Part shown: positions 1 through 6,462 of the stretch, one piece after another | Layout of the letters: each line of letters starts with the position of its first letter | Position numbering within the stretch: the stretch's first letter is position 1 | From: Clostridia bacterium | GTDB lineage: Bacteria; Bacillota; Sulfobacillia; SLMV01 | NCBI GenBank assembly: GCA_007133365.1 | Contig: SLMV01000023.1 | Coordinates: 1 to 7,562, forward strand | DNA: 7,562 bases | Direction of reading: 5' to 3' | Made by a program: the position numbers and the translations under genes | The notes under the pieces: generated by a model | What the model saw: only the letters and a program-made list of their open reading frames with translations | What the model was told of the DNA's origin: nothing | Database searches by the model: none

Positions 1-1
1 C

Positions 2-763
2 ATCAAAGTAGGACATGCACCTTATGACTATGAAGAACCGATGATCGAAGTCTTTGTGCAAATTGCCGAAGAACAAGGCTATACTGTTGACGTCGTTGAA
101 GGAGATATCGGCTTTATGTTCCTGTCGCTGGCACAAGGCGACATTGATCTTTGGCCTGGAATCTGGCTTCCTTCAATCCACGGCAGCTATCACGAGGAAC
201 GGGGCGATGATTACGAGCTCGGTAGCGCGATTTTTGAGGATGCACCGGTCGGTTGGGCTGTCCCGACGTATGTCGAGGCCGATTCGATTGCCGATCTGGT
301 GGGAAATGAAGATTTGGTCGATGGTGAACTGACCGGTTTTGAACCGGGCTCAGGTATGATGTTGGTATCGGAAGAGATTGTCGAAGGTTATGGTTTAGAT
401 CTGGAAGTAGTGCCTGGATCCATGGCATCCATGATGTCAGAAGTGGAGTATGCGACCCAGCAAGAAGAACCCATCTTGTTTCTTGCTTGGCGTCCGCATG
501 TCATGTTCCGGAATTACGATATCAAGATGCTCGAAGATCCGGAAGGATATTGGGAGCAAGACGATTACTTCTGGGGTGTTGCCGAAGGGTTCGATGAAAG
601 AGCACCGGAAATGTATCGGTTTGTGAACAACTTCAAAATGAGCATTGATGATACCGAAGACTTTCTCTATGGTTATCAAGAAGCCGGTGAGGATCTAAGT
701 GATTTGGCGGCTCAGTGGATTGAAGATAACCGTTCAGATATTGACGCTTGGCTGAATGATTAG
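2..763 (+). CDS. opuAC: Glycine betaine/proline-type ABC transporter substrate-binding protein (OpuAC/ProX family), 5' end missing
   Basis: Captures glycine betaine or a related osmoprotectant outside the membrane and hands it to the OpuA permease. The frame is already open at base 2 and reads as family sequence (IKVGHAPYDYEEP) before the first ATG at base 41, so that ATG is internal; the true start and any lipoprotein signal lie off the left edge. 254 codons are visible against roughly 290-300 for OpuAC proteins. Family landmarks are LWPGIWLPS (about 152-178), the PTYVEADSIADL block, the EPGSGMM block, LAWRPHVMF (482-508) followed by YDIKMLEDPEG, and the C-terminal AAQWIEDN pattern. Trp residues at 152-154, 164-166 and 488-490 are candidates for the aromatic betaine cage. 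The usual W-x-P-H-W is W-R-P-H-V here. The visible protein is extremely acidic. The stop codon overlaps the ribosome binding site of the ATPase gene, so the two are co-transcribed. The family is confident; the exact substrate (betaine, proline betaine, choline, carnitine) is not. Confidence 0.93.
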   Translation: MKVGHAPYDYEEPMIEVFVQIAEEQGYTVDVVEGDIGFMFLSLAQGDIDLWPGIWLPSIHGSYHEERGDDYELGSAIFEDAPVGWAVPTYVEADSIADLVGNEDLVDGELTGFEPGSGMMLVSEEIVEGYGLDLEVVPGSMASMMSEVEYATQQEEPILFLAWRPHVMFRNYDIKMLEDPEGYWEQDDYFWGVAEGFDERAPEMYRFVNNFKMSIDDTEDFLYGYQEAGEDLSDLAAQWIEDNRSDIDAWLND

Positions 764-774
764 GAGACCCTTAA
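762..774 (+). promoter_or_regulatory. Ribosome binding site of the ATPase gene
   Basis: AGGAG at 762-766 overlaps the TAG stop of the binding-protein gene and sits 8 bases before the ATG at 775. This suggests translational coupling and fixes the ATPase start. Confidence 0.8.
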
Positions 775-1968
775 ATGGCGATGATTGAAGTCAAGAACCT
801 ATATAAGGTTTTCGGTAAGAATCCGGAACGGGCGTTGACCTTGCTCGAGCAGGGCTTATCCAAAGAGGAAATTATGGAGAAGACGAAGCTGACGGTCGGC
901 GTCCAAAATGTCTCCTTTGAAGTACAACGCGGTGAATCCTTCGTCGTGATGGGGCTTTCGGGCAGCGGAAAATCAACATTGGTCCGCTGCCTGAACCGGC
1001 TTATCGAGCCAACTCACGGGACCGTCGTGATCGATGATAAGGACGTCACGCGTATGGATTCTGACGAGTTGAGGACCCTTCGACGTGACAAACTCGGCAT
1101 GGTGTTTCAGAGCTTTGCAATTTTTCCTCATAAGACGGTTCTCGATAATGCGGCTTACGGACTCAAGGTTATGGGACTTTCTCATGAGGAACGATCGAAG
1201 AAGGCACGAGAGACATTGGAGATGGTGGGATTGGTAGGCTATGAAGATGCCTATCCTTCTGCTTTAAGTGGCGGTATGCAGCAACGCGTGGGACTGGCCC
1301 GCGCACTGGCAACCGACCCCGAGATCCTATTGATGGACGAGGCCTTCAGCGCCCTAGACCCACTTATCCGTAAAGAGATGCAATCTGAACTACTTGAGTT
1401 GCAAGATCAAATGAGAAAGACGATTGTGTTCATCACGCACGATCTTGACGAGGCGCTTCGAATTGGTGATCGGATTGCGATGATGCGAGAGGGTGAGATC
1501 GTGCAGATTGGCACACCGGAGGAAATTATGATGTCACCTTCTGCGGGCTACGTGGAGAAGTTCGTTGAGGACGTGGATCGATCCCAGCTATTGACGGCGG
1601 AGATGATCATGAAAAAGCCCACGTCAACCCTGGTTTATCCTAAGGACGGACCCCGGACCGCGCTGAGAAAGATGGATACTTATGACATCTCCAGCGTATT
1701 TGTGGTCGATCGTGATAATAAGTTGCTCGGCATTGTTTCCGCAGAGGATGCCTTGTCGGCGGCCAAATCCGGTCACTCCTCACTAGAATCCATCCTTGTC
1801 TCCGATATACCAAAAGTTGCACCCGAAACCCAGTTAAGGGAAATGTTTTCCATGTTGACCGGGAAGAATCTGCCCCTGGCCGTGGTTAATTCAGAAGGGC
1901 GATTTCTCGGCATTGTACTTCGCGGTGCTGTGATGGCCAAACTGGCGTCAGGTGGTGAGGACGAATGA
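775..1968 (+). CDS. opuAA: Glycine betaine/proline ABC transporter ATP-binding protein with tandem CBS domains (OpuAA/ProV family)
   Basis: Cytoplasmic ATPase that powers osmoprotectant import. It has 397 residues, near the family norm of about 400. Residues 1-45 carry the ProV/OpuAA-type N-terminal insert (ALTLLEQGLSKEEIMEKT). ABC motifs in order are Walker A GLSGSGKST (60-68), Q-loop Gln112, signature LSGGMQQ (164-170), Walker B ILLMDEA (184-190, catalytic Glu189), D-loop SALD (192-195) and H-loop His222. Two CBS domains follow, at about 275-330 and 338-392. In OpuA-type transporters these sense ionic strength or bind nucleotide and gate transport. Both look intact, so osmotic gating of activity is likely by family knowledge. 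Charge is near balanced (about 60 acidic, 49 basic), unlike the acidic binding protein. Its TGA overlaps the permease ATG as ATGA. Confidence 0.96.
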   Translation: MAMIEVKNLYKVFGKNPERALTLLEQGLSKEEIMEKTKLTVGVQNVSFEVQRGESFVVMGLSGSGKSTLVRCLNRLIEPTHGTVVIDDKDVTRMDSDELRTLRRDKLGMVFQSFAIFPHKTVLDNAAYGLKVMGLSHEERSKKARETLEMVGLVGYEDAYPSALSGGMQQRVGLARALATDPEILLMDEAFSALDPLIRKEMQSELLELQDQMRKTIVFITHDLDEALRIGDRIAMMREGEIVQIGTPEEIMMSPSAGYVEKFVEDVDRSQLLTAEMIMKKPTSTLVYPKDGPRTALRKMDTYDISSVFVVDRDNKLLGIVSAEDALSAAKSGHSSLESILVSDIPKVAPETQLREMFSMLTGKNLPLAVVNSEGRFLGIVLRGAVMAKLASGGEDE

Positions 1969-2816
1969 TTGAATTTTATATACCCTTTGCGGAATGGGTT
2001 AATGCGGGCTTCGATGTGGTGAGTCGCCAACTGAGCCCCTTCCTTCGGGCCGTCAGTGTATTTTTTGAGGCACTGATCAATCTATTTGAAGCATTGTTGT
2101 TATGGCCTCCAGAAGCTGTTCTCATGTTGGCTATTGGCCTATTGATGTGGCGTATTACGAAGAATCGGAATTTGGGTCTCTTTGCCGTCCTAGGCCTTCT
2201 TTTCACCTACGGAGTCGATGTTTGGCAGCCGGCGATGTCCACGGTCGCCTTGGCTCTATCGGGAACGGCGGCTTCTTTGATTGTCGGAATCCCGTTGGGG
2301 ATTCTAGCGTCGCAAAATGATGCCGTGGAGAAAGTGCTTCGCCCTATCCTTGACGTGATGCAGACCTTGCCCAGCTTTGTTTACTTGATTCCGGCGGTTA
2401 TGTTCTTTGGAATGGGGAAGGTGGCGGCTTTGGTGGCGACGATGATTTTTGCCATGCCTCCGGCCGTTCGTTTGACCAATCTGGGAATTCGAGAAGTTTC
2501 CAAAGAAATGGTGGAGGCGGCAGAATCGTTTGGATCCACCCGGCGAGAAGTCTTGCAAGACATCCAACTGCCGCTTGCCTTGCCAACCATTATGGCAGGC
2601 GTCAATCAGTGTATTATGATGGCGCTTGCGATGACGGTGATCGCATCCATGATCGGTGCGGGTGGCTTGGGACTTGTCGTTCTCCGCTCGATGCAGTCGC
2701 TCGACATCGGGATGGGAACGGTGGGGGGCTTAGGCATTGTCATCCTAGCAGTCGCCCTTGATCGATTAACCGAAAACATTTCTCAGCAGCAACAAAAACA
2801 GAAGGGTCTTGACTAA
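1965..2816 (+). CDS. opuAB: Glycine betaine/proline ABC transporter permease (OpuAB/ProW family)
   Basis: Membrane subunit forming the osmoprotectant channel. It has 283 residues, essentially the length of stand-alone OpuAB proteins. Hydrophobic segments suitable for membrane spans lie at about 46-62, 69-84, 91-116, 133-150, 152-170, 211-236 and 250-266. The cytoplasmic EAA loop that docks on the ATPase is clear at about 184-212 (EAAESFGSTRREVLQDIQLP). The conserved DVMQTLPSFVYLIP (130-143) and MIGAGGLG (229-236) segments are typical of ProW/OpuAB. The start ATG overlaps the ATPase stop (ATGA at 1965-1968), with a GGTGAGG ribosome binding site about 4 bases upstream, so translation is probably coupled. 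No substrate-binding domain is fused to it; that function is supplied by the first gene. The C-terminus is a short Gln/Lys-rich tail. Confidence 0.95.
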   Translation: MIEFYIPFAEWVNAGFDVVSRQLSPFLRAVSVFFEALINLFEALLLWPPEAVLMLAIGLLMWRITKNRNLGLFAVLGLLFTYGVDVWQPAMSTVALALSGTAASLIVGIPLGILASQNDAVEKVLRPILDVMQTLPSFVYLIPAVMFFGMGKVAALVATMIFAMPPAVRLTNLGIREVSKEMVEAAESFGSTRREVLQDIQLPLALPTIMAGVNQCIMMALAMTVIASMIGAGGLGLVVLRSMQSLDIGMGTVGGLGIVILAVALDRLTENISQQQQKQKGLD

Positions 2817-2851
2817 GGCTTACGCTACAATACAACGCGTGGGGTAATGTC

Positions 2852-2900
2852 CGGCCCGGGGAGGGCGCGCATGGGCGCTTTTCCCGGGCCGAGTTGTTTC
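2852..2900 (+). terminator. GC-rich hairpin terminator between opuAB and convergent ileS
   Basis: An almost continuous 17-bp stem pairs 2852-2868 (starting CGGCCCGGG) with 2875-2891 (ending CCCGGGCCG), including a few G-U pairs and a 6-base loop. On the + strand it is followed by the T-rich stretch TTGTTT (2895-2899 region). It lies in the 90-base gap between the opuAB stop (2816) and the ileS stop (2907). The other side lacks a T tract, so it fits best as the terminator of the opu operon. It may also block or stabilise the 3' end of the ileS transcript. Confidence 0.75.
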
Positions 2901-2906
2901 ATCTAT

Positions 2907-5900
2907 TCATCTTTTTTTCGTATCGGTGATCCTTTCGAGGCTGATGGCCAGCTTCTGTTCCCGGATGGTCGTTTCGAAATGATGGCCTTCGAAAAGATCA
3001 GGGGTTAATTCATCCGCGAGGACTTCATCGGCGATAGTCTTGGTGTGTTCTTCGATCGCTGCGGGAAGATCACCTTCTGCTTCATATCCCATCCGAATGT
3101 GATCCGAGACGTCAAACCCGGCTTGCTTTCGGCTTTCCTGGACAAATCGGATGACATCCCGGGCAAGGCCTTCGCGAACGAGCTCGGGGGTCAGTTCGGT
3201 GCTGATGGCAACCGTATAACCCGCTTCCGTGGCAGCGGCGAAGCCGGGTCGGTTGTGGGTGCGGACCTCGAGTTCTTCGGGTTGTAAGCAAAACCCATCA
3301 ACCGTTATAGGTTGATTGGAGCGGATGGCTTCAATTAGCCGTTGTGTTTCGGTTGCCTCAACGGCTCTTGCAACCCGCGGCATATCTTTTTGATATTTCG
3401 GCCCGAGAACGGCATAGTTGGGTTTGACCTCATAGACAATAAATTCTTTGTCATCCGACACTGGGTTAATTTGACGGACATTGAGTTCGTCCCGGAGCAG
3501 ATGATCAAAGCGTTGATCCCATCCAGGTCCTGCCACCATGAGCTGCGCCAAGGGTTGTCGCACCTTAAAGCCAGCTGTGTCACGGGCGGCCCGTCCCAAG
3601 GAAGCGATGGTTCGGATCTTTGCCATCTCGTTTTCTAGACCAAGATTCTCCCATTCGTCGTTTGGTTTCGGAAATTCGGTGAAATGCACACTCGGAGGTG
3701 CTGCCGAATCGATGTTAACGACGAGGTTTTGATACATGTGTTCGGTGATAAACGGCACGAAGGGAGCAAGCGCCCGGGTGATGTTGGTCAACGCTTCATA
3801 CAGTGTTTCATAGGCGGCCTGCTTATCGTCTTCATTTCCTTTTTTCCCCTTACTCCAGAAACGTCGCCTCGACCGACGAACGTACCAATTGGATAAATCG
3901 TTTACGAAGGCTTCCAGGGATCGGGTGGCCGTTACCGTATTGTAATTGGTAAGCGACTGATGGACGCTCTTTAGGGTCGTGTGAAGTCGCGCCAAGAGCC
4001 ACTGATCAAGGAGAGATCGGCTCTCAGGTGGCGTGGTCTTCGCCTTTACTGGATCAAACTCGTCAAGACGGGCATAGGTCACGAAGAACGAGTATACATT
4101 CCAGTAAGGAATGATAAAACGGCGCCGGGCATCATCCGCTTTTCCATAACCAAACAAAACGTTAGAGTTCGGATTATGAGTCATATAGAGCCAGCGCATG
4201 ACGTCGGCGCCCATTTCTGCAGTCGCATCCTCGAACCAAATTGCGTTACCGGCGCTCTTATGCATTTCTTCGCCATGCTCGTCGAAAACCAGGCCGTGAC
4301 CGAGGATATTTCGAACGGGGGGGCGTTTCGTGATTCCCGCACTCATGGCCAATAGCGAATAGAACCAATTACGAAATTGCCCCGGGAAACTCTCGGTGAT
4401 GAGATCAGCCGGGAACCATTTTTCCCAATAGTCCCGATCGGTCAAATAGTGCAAAGTTGAATAGGCCACGATGCCGGCGTCTAACCATGGGTTCCCCACA
4501 TCGGGTATACGCTCCATGGTGCCCTGACATTCGGGACAGTCCAACTCCACCGCATCAATATGAGGACGGTGAGGCGAATGGCCCTCAAATTCATCCCAAC
4601 CGGAGACCGCACGTTCCCTCAGTTCTTCTTTACCGGCGATCACGTCGAAATGATGACAAGATTGGCAGACCCAAATAGGCAGCGCAAGTCCCCAATAGCG
4701 TTTCTTGGAGATCATCCAATCGCTCATATTCCGAAGCCAGTCGAGTTCGCGTTCCATGCCGAATTCGGGGATCCAGCGAATTTTGCGTGTCACGTCCATG
4801 ATGTCTTCTCGCCAGTCATCCATCCCGATAAACCATTCGTCCACCAGACGAAAAACCAACTCCTCGTTACATCGCCAACAGACGGGATAGCGGTGAGTGG
4901 TTTCTTCCGTTCGCAATAAGCGTTTTGTGGTGTCCAAGTGGTCAATGATGATAGGATTGGCATCTTTGACTTCGAGGCCGGTGAGAACGTCATAGCCCTC
5001 AACGAAAACGCCATGTTCGTCGAGGGGAGCAAGCGTGTCAAGATTGTATTCTTTGCCCAGGTGGAAGTCCTCACGTCCACAACCTGGTGCAATGTGAACA
5101 CAACCGGTTCCTTCTTCTGGGTCGACTTCGTCCCATAGGATGACCTGGCCACGCACCGACTGTTGGACCGGAAGCTCCGGAAGGGGGGCTTTATAATTCA
5201 TACCCGACAGTGTTCGGCCATCCATACGTTTGATGACCGTGACATCTTCACCAAAGATACGCTTTGCGGAGGCTTCGGCGAGGAGGAAATACTCCCCGTC
5301 GATCTCGACTTGGGCATAGGTCTCATCGGGGTGGACGGCCACGGCCACGTTGGCCGGAAGTGTCCACGGTGTCGTGGTCCAGATGAGGAGGTGTGTGTCA
5401 CGCCACGCCTCGCTGTCCACGAGCAACGGGAGTTTTACATACAAACTGGTATGAGTCAATTCCTTATAACCCTCGGTCACAATTTCGTGTTCACTCAAAC
5501 CGGTTCCGCATCGTCCACACCAAGGCATCACATCGTGCCCACGATAAATGCGTCCATTTTGGTGCATGATGTTTAGAAAATGCCAGATGGTGTAATTATT
5601 CTCTTCGGACATGGTGAAGTACGAGTTTTCCCAGTCCATCCAGTATCCGAGGCGTTTCGATTGTTCCGTTTGGATCGCCGAATACTTATAAACCCGTTCT
5701 TTACAGCGTTTGACGAATTCCGCGATACCATATGCTTCGATATCCTGTTTGGAATTGAGCCCGAGTTGCTTTTCGACCTCCACTTCCACCCATAAACCCT
5801 GGCAATCGAATCCATTTTGATACCGTTGTTCGAAACCCTCCATGGTTTTAAACCGTTGAAATAGGTCCTTATAGGTTCGGCCCCACGCGTGGTGGACCCC

Positions 5901-6065
5901 CATGGGGTTGTTGGCCGTGATCGGACCATCCAGAAAAGAAAACCGTTTACCGGAATGATCATTCTTTTTTAAGTACGCATGACGATAGCCGTTATCCTCC
6001 CACCACTGCAACAAGCGATCCTCCATTTTCGGAAAATCAATTTCTTGTGGTACTGGCTTAAACAT
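2907..6065 (-). CDS. ileS: Isoleucyl-tRNA synthetase, IleRS2 class, with G-V-H-H signature
   Basis: Charges tRNA-Ile with isoleucine in the cytoplasm (EC 6.1.1.5). It has 1052 residues, the long IleRS2/eukaryote-like class rather than the roughly 920-residue IleRS1. The class I HIGH motif is G56-V-H-H59 in PMGVHHAWGRTYKD: first and third residues are exchanged relative to H-x-G-H. The KMSKS loop is E600-M-H-K-S604; the second lysine is kept. The CP1 editing domain (about 190-395) has the Thr-rich WTTTPWTLPAN (229-239) and GTGCVHIAPGCGREDF with Asp333, matching the editing Asp. Cysteine pairs 183/186 with 396/399, and 467/470 with 510/513, match the two zinc sites of the Thermus enzyme. The anticodon-binding region is about 680-840, then the C-terminal extension. 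An AAGGAAGGGG ribosome binding site (6069-6078) supports the ATG at 6065. Transcription is controlled by the upstream T-box. The enzyme class is very confident; mupirocin resistance is inferred from the motif. Confidence 0.97.
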   Translation of the reverse strand: MFKPVPQEIDFPKMEDRLLQWWEDNGYRHAYLKKNDHSGKRFSFLDGPITANNPMGVHHAWGRTYKDLFQRFKTMEGFEQRYQNGFDCQGLWVEVEVEKQLGLNSKQDIEAYGIAEFVKRCKERVYKYSAIQTEQSKRLGYWMDWENSYFTMSEENNYTIWHFLNIMHQNGRIYRGHDVMPWCGRCGTGLSEHEIVTEGYKELTHTSLYVKLPLLVDSEAWRDTHLLIWTTTPWTLPANVAVAVHPDETYAQVEIDGEYFLLAEASAKRIFGEDVTVIKRMDGRTLSGMNYKAPLPELPVQQSVRGQVILWDEVDPEEGTGCVHIAPGCGREDFHLGKEYNLDTLAPLDEHGVFVEGYDVLTGLEVKDANPIIIDHLDTTKRLLRTEETTHRYPVCWRCNEELVFRLVDEWFIGMDDWREDIMDVTRKIRWIPEFGMERELDWLRNMSDWMISKKRYWGLALPIWVCQSCHHFDVIAGKEELRERAVSGWDEFEGHSPHRPHIDAVELDCPECQGTMERIPDVGNPWLDAGIVAYSTLHYLTDRDYWEKWFPADLITESFPGQFRNWFYSLLAMSAGITKRPPVRNILGHGLVFDEHGEEMHKSAGNAIWFEDATAEMGADVMRWLYMTHNPNSNVLFGYGKADDARRRFIIPYWNVYSFFVTYARLDEFDPVKAKTTPPESRSLLDQWLLARLHTTLKSVHQSLTNYNTVTATRSLEAFVNDLSNWYVRRSRRRFWSKGKKGNEDDKQAAYETLYEALTNITRALAPFVPFITEHMYQNLVVNIDSAAPPSVHFTEFPKPNDEWENLGLENEMAKIRTIASLGRAARDTAGFKVRQPLAQLMVAGPGWDQRFDHLLRDELNVRQINPVSDDKEFIVYEVKPNYAVLGPKYQKDMPRVARAVEATETQRLIEAIRSNQPITVDGFCLQPEELEVRTHNRPGFAAATEAGYTVAISTELTPELVREGLARDVIRFVQESRKQAGFDVSDHIRMGYEAEGDLPAAIEEHTKTIADEVLADELTPDLFEGHHFETTIREQKLAISLERITDTKKR

Positions 6066-6068
6066 GCT

Positions 6069-6078
6069 CCCCTTCCTT
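6069..6078 (-). promoter_or_regulatory. Ribosome binding site of ileS
   Basis: The minus strand reads AAGGAAGGGG here. The AAGGA core (6074-6078) ends 8 bases before the ATG at 6065, which fixes the start of ileS. Confidence 0.75.
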
Positions 6079-6117
6079 TCTTTAACCCGTGCGAATCAAA
6101 TCCTTCGGAATGGCCAT

Positions 6118-6143
6118 AAAAAAACCGCCCCTGAAAGGGACGG
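6118..6143 (-). terminator. T-box intrinsic terminator upstream of ileS
   Basis: CCGUCCC (6143-6137) and GGGGCGG (6131-6125) form a 7-bp stem with one G-U pair and a UUUCA loop, followed by seven U residues (6124-6118). It should stop transcription before ileS when tRNA-Ile is charged. Confidence 0.93.
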
Positions 6144-6165
6144 CTGAATAACCGCGTTACCACCC
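6137..6165 (-). promoter_or_regulatory. T-box antiterminator
   Basis: The T-box sequence GGGUGGUAACGCGG (6165-6152) pairs with CCGUCCC (6143-6137). Helix A1 is GGG/CCC, then a 7-base bulge UGGUAAC, then helix A2 GCGG/CCGU. UGGU is complementary to the ACCA end of tRNA-Ile. The 3' strand is the same CCGUCCC used by the terminator, so the two structures exclude each other. The bulge differs from the common UGGNACC at one base. Confidence 0.9.
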
Positions 6166-6170
6166 AAATT

Positions 6171-6249
6171 AACTGATTTGAATCCAGTTCGCTTCTCATC
6201 GCGTTAACGGGCGGACCCGGTAAAACTTACTGTTTTGATTCAGTTTTAC
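6171..6249 (-). promoter_or_regulatory. T-box Stem II, Stem IIA/B and Stem III
   Basis: Stem II is an 8-bp helix GUAAAACU/AGUUUUAC (6249-6242 with 6227-6220). Stem IIA/B starts with the CGGG-UCCG-CCCG hairpin (6219-6208) and carries the typical CCGUUA and GAUGAG conserved blocks (about 6210-6205 and 6200-6195). Stem III is AACUG/CAGUU (6189-6185 with 6175-6171). The exact pseudoknot pairing of IIA/B was not resolved. Confidence 0.7.
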
Positions 6250-6351
6250 GGCTTCGGAAAGATATTCGGTAAGTCAACCGACCTGGATCCCAGCGTCCCA
6301 GGCTCTCTGGAGGTTACGGTAGTCTCTTACCGACCGAGTTCCATCATCGCC
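6250..6351 (-). promoter_or_regulatory. T-box Stem I with kink-turn and AG bulge
   Basis: The base helix GGC/GCC (6351-6349 with 6252-6250) is followed by a kink-turn-like GAUGAU opposite GAA. A GGAA/UUCC helix (6342-6339 with 6259-6256) comes next, then the specifier loop. A perfect 8-bp helix UCGGUAAG/CUUACCGA (6333-6326 with 6273-6266) lies above it. The conserved AGAGAG bulge (6308-6303) leads into a CCUGG/CCAGG distal hairpin. Confidence 0.88.
6261..6263 (-). promoter_or_regulatory. T-box specifier codon AUC (isoleucine)
   Basis: On the minus strand AUC sits in the 3' side of the Stem I internal loop, between the UCGGUAAG/CUUACCGA helix and the GGAA/UUCC helix. That is where T-box specifiers are found, and it matches the gene downstream. 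Confidence 0.85.
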
Positions 6352-6367
6352 TTTTTGGTTTTTAATG

Positions 6368-6396
6368 ATGATAGCATACATCGATGCTGCCGCCAA
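6368..6396 (-). promoter_or_regulatory. Sigma-A-type promoter of the T-box/ileS transcript
   Basis: On the minus strand, -35 TTGGCG (6396-6391) and -10 TATCAT (6373-6368) are separated by 17 bases, with a TG-n extension before the -10 element. The start point should be near 6361, about 10 bases before Stem I, giving a leader of about 295 bases. Confidence 0.75.
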
Positions 6397-6404
6397 GGAG
6401 GAGT

Positions 6405-6435
6405 TTGGTGAAAAGAAAGTTTGTTGTACCATAAT
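6405..6435 (+). promoter_or_regulatory. Possible promoter of buk
   Basis: CATAAT (6430-6435) is a 5/6 match to a -10 box, and TTGGTG (6405-6410) a weak -35 at a long 19-base spacing. It would start transcription about 30 bases before the GTG of buk, back-to-back with the ileS promoter. The long spacer makes this tentative. Confidence 0.35.
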
Positions 6436-6462
6436 ATGCAGTCGAGACTTTCTCAATGGAGT

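Larger units (their letters stand above)
6118..6351 (-). promoter_or_regulatory. tRNA-Ile T-box riboswitch in the ileS leader
   Basis: Nascent-RNA switch that reads the charging state of tRNA-Ile. In transcript order it holds Stem I (6351-6250) with an AUC specifier, Stem II (6249-6220), the Stem IIA/B element (6219-6190), Stem III (6189-6171), the T-box antiterminator (6165-6137) and an overlapping intrinsic terminator (6143-6118). Charged tRNA should leave the terminator formed; uncharged tRNA-Ile pairs its anticodon with the specifier and its NCCA end with the UGGU bulge, allowing read-through into ileS. UGGU matches the A73 discriminator of tRNA-Ile. The complete architecture is the transcriptional type common in Bacillota, not the translational short-stem ileS T-box of Actinobacteria. 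Confidence 0.95.

Noticed and set aside
41..763. ATG at 41 as the start of the binding-protein gene
   Set aside because: The frame is open upstream to base 2 and encodes family-like sequence, and there is no ribosome binding site before base 41. The gene starts outside the window.
2304..2605. Overlapping minus-strand ORFs inside the permease gene
   Set aside because: Low-complexity His/Pro/Arg-rich translations mirrored from membrane-segment codons; shadows of opuAB.
3045..5795. Several plus-strand ORFs of 60-137 codons inside ileS (e.g. 3981-4355, 4560-4919, 5163-5576)
   Set aside because: All lie antisense to the continuous IleRS frame and show no recognisable domains or ribosome binding sites.
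6082..6117. 11-codon minus-strand ORF (MAIPKDLIRTG) between the T-box terminator and ileS
   Set aside because: No good ribosome binding site, begins right at the terminator U-run, and has no run of regulatory codons. Chance is sufficient.
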